A DNA stretch of 64,000 nt from positions 3,472,001 to 3,536,000 of the forward strand of contig BSYQ01000008.1 of assembly GCA_030272585.1 (NCBI GenBank), written 5' to 3'. Source of the DNA: Bryopsis sp. KO-2023. Lineage: Eukaryota; Chlorophyta; Ulvophyceae; Bryopsidales; Bryopsidaceae. Shown here in pieces: positions 54,469 through 64,000 of the stretch (position 1 is the stretch's first letter; each line of letters starts with the position of its first letter). The notes under the pieces are model-generated. The model was not told the DNA's origin. It ran no database searches and saw nothing but the letters and a program-made list of their open reading frames with translations. A program made the translations under genes and the position numbers.

Positions 54469-54875
54469 AAAGAGCATCGAACAATCAAGCGTACCTTGCA
54501 CCTGGCCGCCACACCCTAATAAAACGCGCGCGTTCATACGCGACGGAGATTGGATAGCAGTCAACGACACAGCAGTTTGGAGTGTTTTGGACGAGACAGG
54601 CAGGCCATCGATATCGATGCCAACACAACGCTAACCGCCGAACGTTGTTGGTAACTACCCGATTGACCGCATTAGAAACCCATGCGATTGGAGGTGGGCC
54701 ACGAGCCTGCTCAGCCTCAGAGAGTCCTTCTGTTGCTCTTTCGCTCGAGTCAGTGGTCCGTCTCTCGACGGCTACGACTCCTCGCTCGCCTCTACTGAAA
54801 CCTTGTCCTGCTTTACTCCACAACCTTGGAAGTAAAAATGGTTCTACGAGTCCCGTGGCTGGCCATACTGCTGCC
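54469..54875 (+). repeat. R2 repeat, copy 2 with a truncated signal-peptide ORF
   Basis: About 407 bp, similar to 28983-29410. The ATG at 54838 starts MVLRVPWLAILLPSRW and stops after 20 codons, so this copy lacks the rest of the gene. It lies about 270 bp from R3 copy 3 but in the opposite orientation, unlike the arrangement at 28983-30695. Confidence 0.8.
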
Positions 54876-54989
54876 ATCGCGATGGATATCTTGGGTTTAA
54901 TTGTTCGCTTGACACAAAGTTTTCCAACATCGCTTGAGAGTTTTCACACTCGGTTTCTAGTTCGGCTCCATGATTTATGTTTATGTTTA

Positions 54990-57100
54990 TGATTTAAATC
55001 ATAAATTTATGGTGGGTTTAATTGTGGCGATGTGGAGGATTGCTCGTGTTCTTGTTGTTCTTGTTGTTTGTTTGTTTGTTTGTTCGTGGGGTTTTATTGA
55101 GGATGAAACCCATCATCTCTTTTTTTTTGTGTCCGGCTGCTTTTATGGATTAGAGGCTGTTTTCTAGATTTGGTTTCACATCATTTATAAACACACATGT
55201 AGATTATGTTGTCAGAAACGGGAAGCTACTTTCTTAGAAGTTTCTTTTTGGCTTGCAGTCATCTTCTTTGGGCTGTGGAAAGAAGTAATTCAGTTGGGTA
55301 GCTCCTGTGAAGTTTGTACACTTATAACTGCAACCAAGAGTCCTAATTAGAACTCTTGGTTGCTGTATTTGACGGTTGCTGTAGTTGAAGGGACTTGGTT
55401 GGAACAGGGGTCGGTACTTTTTACATGTCAGAATACAAATTGAACAGGACTTGGTGTTGCAAATTAACATTGTTCCACTTTGTGCAAGATATGATGGTGG
55501 TACATGTAAATTTGCACGTTTTTTCTCGCCCTTGCTGAGAGATTTGGATGTATGTCGGAGGTCGATGGCTCTGTTTTTTCTGAGGGTTACAATGAGGCAC
55601 CCACTTTCAGGATTTCTCTTCTCTTTATTAGAAATCCTAAACATATTTTCACGTTTTTGCAGCCGTTGGGCACCAAGCCATAGATTTTGCACGTTGGGTG
55701 GTGATCACCTCTGACACCACACTCATATTCGTAGATACGAATATATATTGTATGCGTCTTGAAACATGCCATGTTAACATGCCATGGCATATACAACAGG
55801 ATTGTCCAAATACGTGACTTCCTTGACCTTGTTCCGCTTGTTTGATCGATTCATCCCTTTCCAACTGCACAGTTCCTTCCAATTCAACTGATAATGCAGT
55901 TTTTAACAGCAGATGACCTGCAATCTTAGCTACAGGTATAAATGACTAGATGTATTGGTCCCACTCCACACATTCTTGCTTTTAACACACAGAAGAAGCA
56001 GAAATGCTGCTACAGTTCAAAAGAACATGAGCAACGGTGGTCCCCGTTTATTTGTTTAATTTTACCTGCACATGGCCTTATTGTTTTCTGCATTTTCCCT
56101 CCCACCAAGAAAGATAGGGCACAGATGAGGTCCTACAGGGTCCTAGCTAGGGTCCATGACAATGAAGTCTTTTTTGCTTTTCACGAGTGAGGATGAGATG
56201 AGCAGTCCGAACGCACTTTGCACATTACATAACCTCCCAACAAGAAATCCCCTGCCCCCCAAACCCTCCTCCAACAACCCCTCCCCTCCAGTGAAACTCC
56301 CCAAGAATTAAAAATGTGTTTCTTGTTTCAAAATTCACCCGTAGTTTCTGACCCGGCTATCATTCGATCGAAACGGCGAGTGTTCAGCACTTTCTTTCCC
56401 TTAATTTTTTTTTCAGAAGAAAACTCTTATATATTAAGCTATATTGTACCCTTGCTGGAAATGGTGAGCCCTAGCATTGCATTATAACCCCGTTTCCCCT
56501 GGAGTCTGACAGAGAACGCAATGCAATCGCTTGCAGAGCAGTTTCTTCAGTGAAAGAAGGCACCATTGCCCCTACAAAAAAAACAAAAAAAACAAAAACG
56601 TTGAAAGAGTGACTTCATTTCACAATTTAGAAAATCCGAGAAGAACTTGGGAGAATGGAGGTGGATAAAAAAAGCCAGAAAACTAGACGTTATGAGCCCT
56701 CTGTATCGACAATGAGGTCTGTGGAACTGAAAGTATGTACAAAAACTTGTTTTTCTTTTTACATATAACCAATGTTTTTCCCCTCCAACCCCCCCCCCCC
56801 CCCCTCTCTTTTTCTTTTCTGCCTTATTCTAGTGTTCGAAAACAATGAAGGCTCTTTGTATCTTCTTTTCCCTCCCACCCAAGCCTCATTTTTTTTCCCT
56901 TGTACATGTTTTTGCAGAAAAAGCATCGCTCAATTCTTTTCACACACACACACACGCTCTCGATACTTACATACAAACCCTTATTGAATTCGAAGCAAAT
57001 CAATCTCATTCTCCTGCCACCATTGCGATCACCTCACTCTTTTTGTTTCCTTTCCCCCCCAAGGCCCCCCCACCAGCGAGAGAGAAAAGAAACGACCGGG
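54990..57100. other. Intergenic stretch; one clear hairpin
   Basis: A perfect 12-bp inverted pair lies at 55330-55341/55352-55363 with a 10-bp loop. An open frame of 152 codons on the minus strand (55692-55234) is Cys-containing but matches nothing known and has no upstream context. A long C run lies at about 56790-56807. Confidence 0.4.
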
Positions 57101-57106
57101 AAAACG

Positions 57107-59368
57107 TCACACTTTCTTGAAAAGGGCATGCCGAAAATACTTCAGTTCCTCCACGCTCTCCTGGATGTCTGACATAGCGGTGTGGGCGTTTTTTCTCCTG
57201 GGGACTTTTCGCCATTCTTTGGGAAACCAGCGCCTGGCGATTTCGTGCAGAGTGGAAACGTCCAAAATTCGGAAATGGAGATAATCGTGGAGGGTGGGCA
57301 TGTACTTTCGCAAAAAAGCTTTATCGACATGGACCGAATTTCCAGCTAATTGGGCGGAGTTAGGTTCCACGTGTTGCCGAATGAAGTCGAGAACCTGCAA
57401 TGCATGCAAGTTAATCAGCATTTTGCCAAAAATAAAAAAAAATCAAGCATTTTGCCAAACAAAAGATCGTGTTTTCAGGGGTAAAAAAAACCCAAACAAT
57501 GAAATAACATCGAGCATTCAGATGCGGCCGGCCACAGGGAAGTCGATCCAGTATTGTTAGAGAGGAGGGGTCTTTCTTGGCTTGAGGGGAAATTCTTCGA
57601 CTTCCAACAGTTGATTTGTTTTTTTCCCGGTACATATTTTTCTCCCAGAGGAATTATATATATATATATATTTTTTTTACCTGTTTCTCAGCTCCTGACA
57701 TGCTGGTTTTGCTCTGCTTACATCTTTGAGTGAGCCCACTCTTCCCATGGTGTTTGACGCACCACTCAGACATATTATCAAAAACCACGTCGGGGTGCTT
57801 TATCGCAATGGATGGCCCCTGCATCACCACACAGTCAACTTCAAGAATTTTTCTCTCCTTTTTTTCCTCTTTTCTTTTTTAGGAGGGGGGGGGGTGCCTG
57901 GGGTCAAGTTACGGAAAAAAAAAGAAAGAAATTGCTTCTGACGTGGAAAAGAGCCAAACAAAACCATGTGAAAAATTAGGGTCTGGGAGAGCATGGACTG
58001 CAAAATCCACTCAACACACACTCGCTCGCACAAAAGCACTGGCACAAAATCAAGAAAAAAAAAAGCAAAGGTACCATAATGAGAATCATTGTACAAAGAA
58101 CTTTTGGTTTTAAGAATTTGCTGTTGCTTTGGTCAGGAATTTTCTGGAGACGTGAATTTTGAATTTTGAAAATTAATTTGATATGATGCCTGTGTATGTA
58201 CATGTGTTTTATTTCTAAAATTTCTAATTTCTTATTGAAGTCTAACCACACGGTTATCTACAGTTCTTATTTTTTTTATTTTTTTTATTTTTTTCCTGAA
58301 GGCTAACCGCAGGGTTCTGTGAATTGCGATCGAACGATATTATTTTCTTGTGGTTAAAAACAAAAAGAAACGAAAACTCCTATATTCTATTGTATATTTC
58401 TAGACTTGCAACTATTCAGCCACCTCCACCTCTTCCTATTTAATTTCATTGGCAATTCTTTTTTGTTCTGTACCTCGATTTGCCGATCAAGTGTCCCATT
58501 CGACACAATACAAGCAATTTCTATTATAGTGTCTTTACTCAAATTCAGCCCTGCAAAAAATGAGTACAGAAAACAAAAAAAAATAGAAATAAATTAGGTC
58601 AGAGGGGAAAAAAAATAATGGAACAATAATAATGGGAATGTTTTGCAGACCACCGAAGAAAACCGCACTCATCAATCCATGCAGTCTCTAATTTTTCTTG
58701 TCTGGATTAAAATATTTGGACATTGTTGCCTTATCGTCATGGTTTTCAGAGATATTTTTCTTTTCTTTTTTTTCTGTTTTTTCTACAAAATGAATTGTAA
58801 AGAGCTATAAAATTAAACAAGGGTCTAGATTCACATGTATTTGAAAAATGAACAGGAATGCAATAACTCAGAAAATTTTGAGTGAACATTGAAACTCACC
58901 TCCACAATTCAATCTGAACCCCCTCGAAATAAAAAATAAATATAAAAAACAGCGACGAGGTAGAATTGTTTTCGAGGTTTCCCGAATCAAATACGGTTTT
59001 GAAGAGAATCGCAACACCAAACTAATTTCGAGGAAATAATTTCTTTGAAAGAAAGGAAAGGAAAGAATAATAATAATAAAGCTTAAAAAAAATACAAAAA
59101 CCAAAGCTCCTCACCAGTCATTTCTAAGTCAATCCAGACAAGAGGATCTCTCAAAGCTTGACGTTTATGCCCCAGTTGCCACGAAGGTTGTCCATTCCCA
59201 TCGGACGCCCGTTTGTCGGCTCGGGACCGGGAATTGTGTTCCAGTGGCGCGAAAGAGCTCATTCGGAATAAGCTCTTGAACCGCTCCGACTCTTCCTCCA
59301 GATCGACGCTCTCGCCGTTATTCCTGGCCTGAGACTCTTTCGGGTGCGACTCTCTGGCCTGACTCTCC
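57107..59368 (-). CDS. Oligoribonuclease (REXO2/Orn family), 5' end unresolved
   Basis: Exons on the minus strand: 59368-59115, 58550-58474, 57818-57681 and 57394-57107, all GT-AG and in phase. This DEDDh 3'-5' exonuclease degrades 2-5 nt RNA in mitochondria and cytosol. Exo I is VWIDLEMTGLN with catalytic Asp and Glu. Exo II is DVVFDNMSEWCVKHHGKSGL. Exo III follows as LAGNSVHVDKAFLRKYMP, LHFRILDVSTL and HTAMSDIQESVEEL (catalytic His and Asp). About 60 residues precede the core. An acceptor at 59370 shows that at least one 5' exon is missing. A candidate with a mitochondrial-type start (MRILAVRGGG, about 60206-60090) does not join directly in phase. Confidence 0.88.
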
Positions 59369-60652
59369 CTGAAAGCAAAGAATGGGGTCGAAATATAAAT
59401 TGTCGTCGGAGGGTCCCCAAAAGCCGTCGATGGCAAAAAAAAAAACATAACAGAAGGAAACAACTAAAAGAGTTTTGCTTTCTCTTTCTGATTGAGGGGT
59501 GGCGACGACAAGTGTCCAGAAAAGAAGGAAAGGGGAAAAAAACACTAGTTACACTTTTCTATTTTTAGTGACGAGCTAACCGCTCGATGCCAGAAAGGGG
59601 AAAACCAATGGATCGGGTGGGAGCGCGACGCGGAGGTGGGGAAGAAAACCACGGCCCAGTCGACAGTAATTCAAAGACTACCTTAACGATCCTACAGACG
59701 TTCGAGCCTCCGATGGGGTATGGTCCATATTCGTTTTTTAACTCGAGAAAAGGAAATGGTGGGGGGAAAAGGGAGAGAAAGCAAACGAAGTGAAAAGTGA
59801 AAAAAAGGCGAAGAAAACACAGGGGTTGTTTTCAACTGAAACGCAAGAACTGCCCCTTAATTTTATGAGTGTGTGTGTGAGTGTAGCAAGGGGGAGGGGT
59901 TTTTTCAGCATACATTTTCGCGTGGACTTCGATTCCAGAAACTGCGACAGCAAGATTTGCTAACACCAGAAAAAAACCCAGAAAACTTGAAAAACAGAAT
60001 TTACTCTTTTTTTTTTCTTTTTTTTGTTCCATGGAGGAGGAAAGAAAAGCGAAAAAAGACAAAACCCACTTGGGCAGATGCGATCGATTATCGCTCCGTT
60101 TAGGCTTCGCTGCGAGATTTGGGACGGAATTCACGGATTGGGCACCTCCACCTCGCACCGCAAGAATTCGCATCGCCGAGAAAATAACCCAACCGGCGGC
60201 GTTCAAGTTTGGGGCTTCCGCCAAGAAAATGGCAAAACTAACCCCATTCTTGAAAGCCACCCCCAAAAAGCGCCCGACGTTTGTGCGTCGTCAATCATAC
60301 TGTACGACAGGCAATCGTTGTCGGATTTCGCTCGATCATGAGCAGAGGCCAATTTAAAAAGATTTGTGGTTGGGGAAAGAATTGTAGAATTTTAGGGGGG
60401 GGGGGGTCCAGAAGCAGCTACAGTACTAGAGGAAGGAAGGATAACAAACAAACAGATGAACTCACACCAGAGTTCTGTAACGTTTGCATTGGCACGGACA
60501 ATGCAAATTAGACCCCCAAGAAAACAGCAAAATTAGATCAATCTTCTTGAAAAGCTCAATTTACACCCCACCCTCTGACCCGTCTTTTTTTCTTTCTATC
60601 TTATCTTTCCTGTTCGTTTCATTTTTTTTTGCTCTTTTTTTTTGTTGAGAAA

Positions 60653-61567
60653 TCAAGATGTCGCCAGGAATGGTAAGTGTGCATCCAGGGCACCATCCAA
60701 AACTCCTTTGAATTTATCGGGTAGCCGCTCGAAACCGTCGGTGGAATCGCTCACTTTGCTGGTAAAAGCTTCCACCTTGCAGGAAAAAGCAACAGTATCG
60801 GTACGACAATTTCGCCTCTGGAATGAACGGCCATATGATTGATTATTTCCATATTGCTGAAAAATGTATATATATATATATATATTTTTTTGTAGCCCAT
60901 CCGCTGTGCACAAAATAAGTGATACGGGCCCGCTTCACTTTGTGTTATGGAATTCTCAATGGAAAATTACTCCATTTTCTTCCCTTATTTTTTCATTATT
61001 TTTCCTACCTGCTCTTCTTTCAGGTGCAATAAATATTTCGCCGATTCGATCAGACAAACGCAGTTCTTCTTCGCCACACGTTTCAATTCCCATTTTTCCC
61101 AAGCGAAATGAACATTGTGGCAGCCAACCGTGATCACGTCAAACGCTGACTCAAACTTCTTTTTCCCTTTCGAAAAAAACAAACAAACAAAACAACATCA
61201 GGTGAGGTCAAATATATTCGGAATCCGTCTGGAAAAAAAAAAGAACACCACCTGGAAGTTCTTTCATTCAATGCAAGTTCTATTATGTTTTTTCAACATG
61301 CAATCGTGGGGCTACACTCAGCAGAGGACAATATTGCTGGGGGGGTGGGGGTAGGTTTTCAGACAGAGAAAAGATTTATTCGCATCATTCCACCCTGGAA
61401 ACCTCCATCAATTCAATTTTTTTTTTCAAATATGCATGTACTTATTTAGCTATTTTACCTGTGATCTTTTTCTTGAGGTCTCCTGTCAACAGAACAATCT
61501 TGGAGCGTTTGCATCGGTCCCAGGCAGACTCGTTGAGGATTGCTTCCCTGTCAGACAGCGCACTGCC
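60653..61567 (-). CDS. Possible dynein axonemal assembly factor 3-like protein, C-terminal part
   Basis: Three exons on the minus strand are in phase: 61567-61459, 61166-61009 and 60856-60653 (TGA). The second encodes SAFDVITVGCHNVHF and CVCLIESAKYLLHLKEEQ, resembling the conserved region of DNAAF3, a cytoplasmic factor for assembling ciliary dynein arms. The first has AWDRCKRSKIVLLTGDLKKK. The match is from memory of one motif, so other methyltransferase-like folds are possible. Upstream exons (61570-62190) were not identified, and the gene may be incomplete here. Confidence 0.45.
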
Positions 61568-62197
61568 CTAGAAAAATCGGAAACAGATAAATAAACAAAT
61601 CCATCCATGCATGTTCCTCAACGGAGCAGCACATCTGGTGTCACATAATGGACCAAATTTGACCGATAGATCACCTAGCTGTGCTAGTTTACGTGTTGAG
61701 AATATGTTTTTGTTTTTTGTGTTTTTTCGCTTATTAACAGAGTTAAAGGGAACTGAACCATCAGGGGATCATCCAGGTATACTTTATATTCTAGTGTAAT
61801 ATTTAAGCATCTCTACAAAACCATCATTTAATTTTTCCTGGAGGAAGTACCAGCAATACATTCAGCACCGTTGATTGGCACATACTTTGGGAGTAACCCC
61901 CCCCCCCCCCCCCTTTCTCAAAACACGCCCAAAGAAAAAACATGGGATTCAAGGGTAAAAAGCATTACGCCACACATCGATGCAACTCCGCAATATTGAA
62001 AAGGAACAAAATCAAGAAAATTTAACCTTCATGTTTTCGATTTACAACAGATCGAAACTCGTAATCCGCCCCCCAAAAACGAACAACATAATTCTCCCTC
62101 TCTGCCTAGTCTGAAATCGCACATCGCCTACCATCCAAAACATGACCGATCGATATAATAGAGGTTCCTCTCCACCCCCACCCCCCTCTCCTTTTTC

Positions 62198-63010
62198 TCA
62201 GAATTCCATAAACAGCTCCATCGGCCCATCCTTTTTGACATCCAAGTCTTTGGTGGCTTGAACGACAACCGCCCATCGATCCACACCCGTTTCTAGAGAT
62301 GCATTCAGACAGGGGACGTACTGCAGCAAATCATCCGGGAAATCGCCAGGCAAAGACACCATCTGAAAGGTGACGTTCGCTTGATCTTTTTCCACGGGTC
62401 GGTTTAGCTTATGGCCAAGACTACATTGCAAGAGTGCCTCTTGGAATGCAACTCTGGATGCAAAAGTGCCCATCGTCGCCCCACCTTTGGAATTTTGTGT
62501 TGATGGGAGGGGGTGGAGGGGGGTAGGATCGGGAATGTCCAAATTGGGCTCATCTATCCAAGAATGATTTGCAGGGATGCCTTTCTTTTTGGCAACATGC
62601 AAAGCTTGCACGAATTCGACCGCCGACTGCCCGTTGGGTCTCCCATCGATTACGTAATCATTACCCTCCTGGGATTCTCTGAGAACGTACGGGTTCGAAG
62701 ACCCGACTTGTGGCGGCCAAGAGTCGTCACTGCTGACGTCTTTCGACTTGGAGTGAACCAACCCGGGGAACAGCGTCACGATCCCGCCCTTTAGTACTTC
62801 TCCTTCGAATAGAAACGCGCCGTCCCCGGCTTCGGATATCGTCGAGGGGCCGAATCTCAGGAAGTGCCCGACCGTATCCGCGAAGGTTTTCTCGTACTTT
62901 TCGGTGGGGTGCACGAAACTGGCACCAGTGACGGTGCGATGGACCGCCTCCAGGAAATCCGAAGCTCTGAGCACCAGGGCCCGATTGTCCATTCGCACGA
63001 GGGACGACAT
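62198..63010 (-). CDS. SETD9-like SET-domain protein, single exon
   Basis: 270 residues from ATG 63010 to TAA. The order of motifs follows animal SETD9: GPSTISEAGDGAFLFEGEVL, GGIVTLFPGLVH, SNPYVLRE, YVIDGRPNGQS, then LGHKLNRPVEKDQANVTFQM and FPDDLLQYVPCLNAS, VDRWAVVVQATKDLDV and a MELFMEF end. SET proteins transfer methyl groups from S-adenosylmethionine to lysine. The usual asparagine-rich cofactor motif before the Ala-Asn segment is altered (LGHKLNRP), and the final Tyr motif is replaced by MELFMEF, so activity is uncertain. The lack of introns contrasts with neighbouring genes. Confidence 0.65.
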   Translation of the reverse strand: MSSLVRMDNRALVLRASDFLEAVHRTVTGASFVHPTEKYEKTFADTVGHFLRFGPSTISEAGDGAFLFEGEVLKGGIVTLFPGLVHSKSKDVSSDDSWPPQVGSSNPYVLRESQEGNDYVIDGRPNGQSAVEFVQALHVAKKKGIPANHSWIDEPNLDIPDPTPLHPLPSTQNSKGGATMGTFASRVAFQEALLQCSLGHKLNRPVEKDQANVTFQMVSLPGDFPDDLLQYVPCLNASLETGVDRWAVVVQATKDLDVKKDGPMELFMEF

Positions 63011-63162
63011 CGGCGACGATCGATTGACGAAACACGGAAATTGTGCAGTGGGGCTTTTTTTGGGTGGTTGATTTCAACGCTTACGTAAATTAGAACCACA
63101 CATGGAGGTGATTTTAAAAAATTTATTGTAATTATTCCGGGGTTTTATCTTCGTGGGTGTAC

Positions 63163-63797
63163 TCAGGTATCACTTGCCTGATTAGTTGTGGTCGCACCGT
63201 CCTTGTTTTCTTTTCCACACTGGTTTTCTTTTTCCTTTAATGCTGAGGTGGAGGGTGGCTCGGTGGCAGCTGGGTCAACTTCTTTTTGGCCTGATTCTGG
63301 ATGACTGTCTGGTGGTGATTGACCTTGCAAGGGCTCTTCAGGATTTGGGGACTCCGGTGGGGCAATTTCCTCAGTCTTCTCAACTTGAGATGTGCTTTGT
63401 TGGGAATCCAGAGGAGGGGGCTGATGAAAAGTCGCAGAGGGGGACCATTAAGGCAGATCACATGTTGTGAATCTTTCATAATCTTCCATTTTTTTTTTTC
63501 ATTTTTCATTTTTTTTGCTTTGGTGAGTTTTCGTTAGAGTGGTTTACTTTATTGTTGGGATGCACCTCAATTTTTTTTGGCTTTCTCGACTTTTTTTTTC
63601 TTTTCCCTCCCATCCAACGAAGACGAGAGAGAGGAGGAAATAATAACCTAATTGATTGGAATTCGTGCGAGTGTGGCCATCTGTGGATCACCTTTGATTC
63701 GCTGGCGGCTGGAGTTTCTTCTTTCTGTTGTTGGGTGGAGAATCTCCTACCGGTTCGAAGCTCATCTATCATTGCCTTTACCAGACCACAGCTGCAT
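63163..63797 (-). CDS. C-terminal exons of a gene entering from the right edge (possibly formin-like)
   Basis: Two exons on the minus strand: 63797-63692 (acceptor at 63799/63798) and 63420-63163, joined in phase and ending at TGA. The first contains LVKAMIDELRTGRRF, similar to the short regulatory helix after formin FH2 domains (DAD-like). The second is disordered, Pro/Glu/Ser-rich (EEIAPPESPNPEEPLQGQ). The formin idea rests on one short motif. Earlier exons are outside the window or unrecognised in 63800-64000. Confidence 0.4.
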
Positions 63798-64000
63798 CTC
63801 ACTCATTTGGTTGAAAAAGAAAAGTCGGCCAAAATTCCACCGAAATGAAACACAATCAAGAAACACAAATCTGCCTACCAGTCATTTGTACACTGCTTGA
63901 GTAATTTATTTCTTTTACGTCCTTCTTTCAAAAACTTAAGGGTTTCTTTTTTCCCACCTATTTTTATGTAAAAAGAGTCTTTGGATGTTCAAGGGGCCAT

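Noticed and set aside
60090-60206. Mitochondrial-type first exon for the oligoribonuclease gene
   Set aside because: The donor phase does not match the acceptor at 59370, so it was kept out of the gene model; an extra small exon could change this.

Overview
This window is nuclear DNA of a eukaryotic, probably photosynthetic protist. The host genes are split by GT-AG introns, often with T-rich 3' ends and reading phases that match across the joins. One gene (positions 1-2438, minus) encodes a DUF1118/RIQ-like thylakoid protein with an N-terminal plastid-targeting-like region. Others encode a parallel beta-helix receptor with a multi-span C-terminus of the kind seen in brown algae and other protists, an oligoribonuclease, a PhoD-like phosphatase, a SETD9-like protein and a possible axonemal dynein assembly factor. 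A flagellated alga, perhaps a stramenopile (ochrophyte) or another secondary-plastid alga, fits best; this placement is an inference. Long homopolymer and TC/TA microsatellite runs are common between genes.

Layout. 1-2438: RIQ-like gene (minus, runs off the left edge). 2682-8572: an exact 120-bp repeat (R1) lies upstream of both the RIQ-like gene and a 472-residue orphan gene (6442-7860). Between them is a degenerate YaaW/UPF0174-like gene (4391-5460). 8908-14560: an intact Ty3-type LTR retrotransposon (RE1) with apparently identical LTRs, a 5-bp target duplication and an A7 frameshift site. 15700-16520: a GT...AG repeat unit (R3) interrupted by a 473-bp solo LTR. 16711-16943: palindrome A. 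17996-23946: nine-exon beta-helix/7TM receptor gene. 24975-25342: palindrome B, a 138-bp-arm hairpin. 26702-27672: SWIM-type zinc finger (MULE-like) transposase remnant. 28132-28201: palindrome C. 28983-30773: a small secreted EGF-like gene, parts of which are copied at 53960-54875. 32752-36334: PhoD-like phosphatase. 37128-49297: a 12.2-kb Ty3-type element (RE2) with about 1.4-kb LTRs and three accessory ORFs, one of them lying between two poly(A) tracts. 50140-52581: F-box protein. 57107-59368: oligoribonuclease. 60653-61567: possible DNAAF3-like gene. 62198-63010: SETD9-like protein. 63163-63797: C-terminal end of a gene that runs off the right edge.

The most unusual material is in the repeats. 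RE2 appears to carry captured, polyadenylated gene cassettes and has LTR ends that do not match its own primer-binding-site boundary. Three palindromes are built from the same word (CTGTGC plus A/G-rich or GGGG). A GT...AG dispersed repeat, present three times, could be an introner-like element or the shared intron of a fragmented gene family. Two host genes carry in-frame TAG codons, each one C-to-T change away from CAG.
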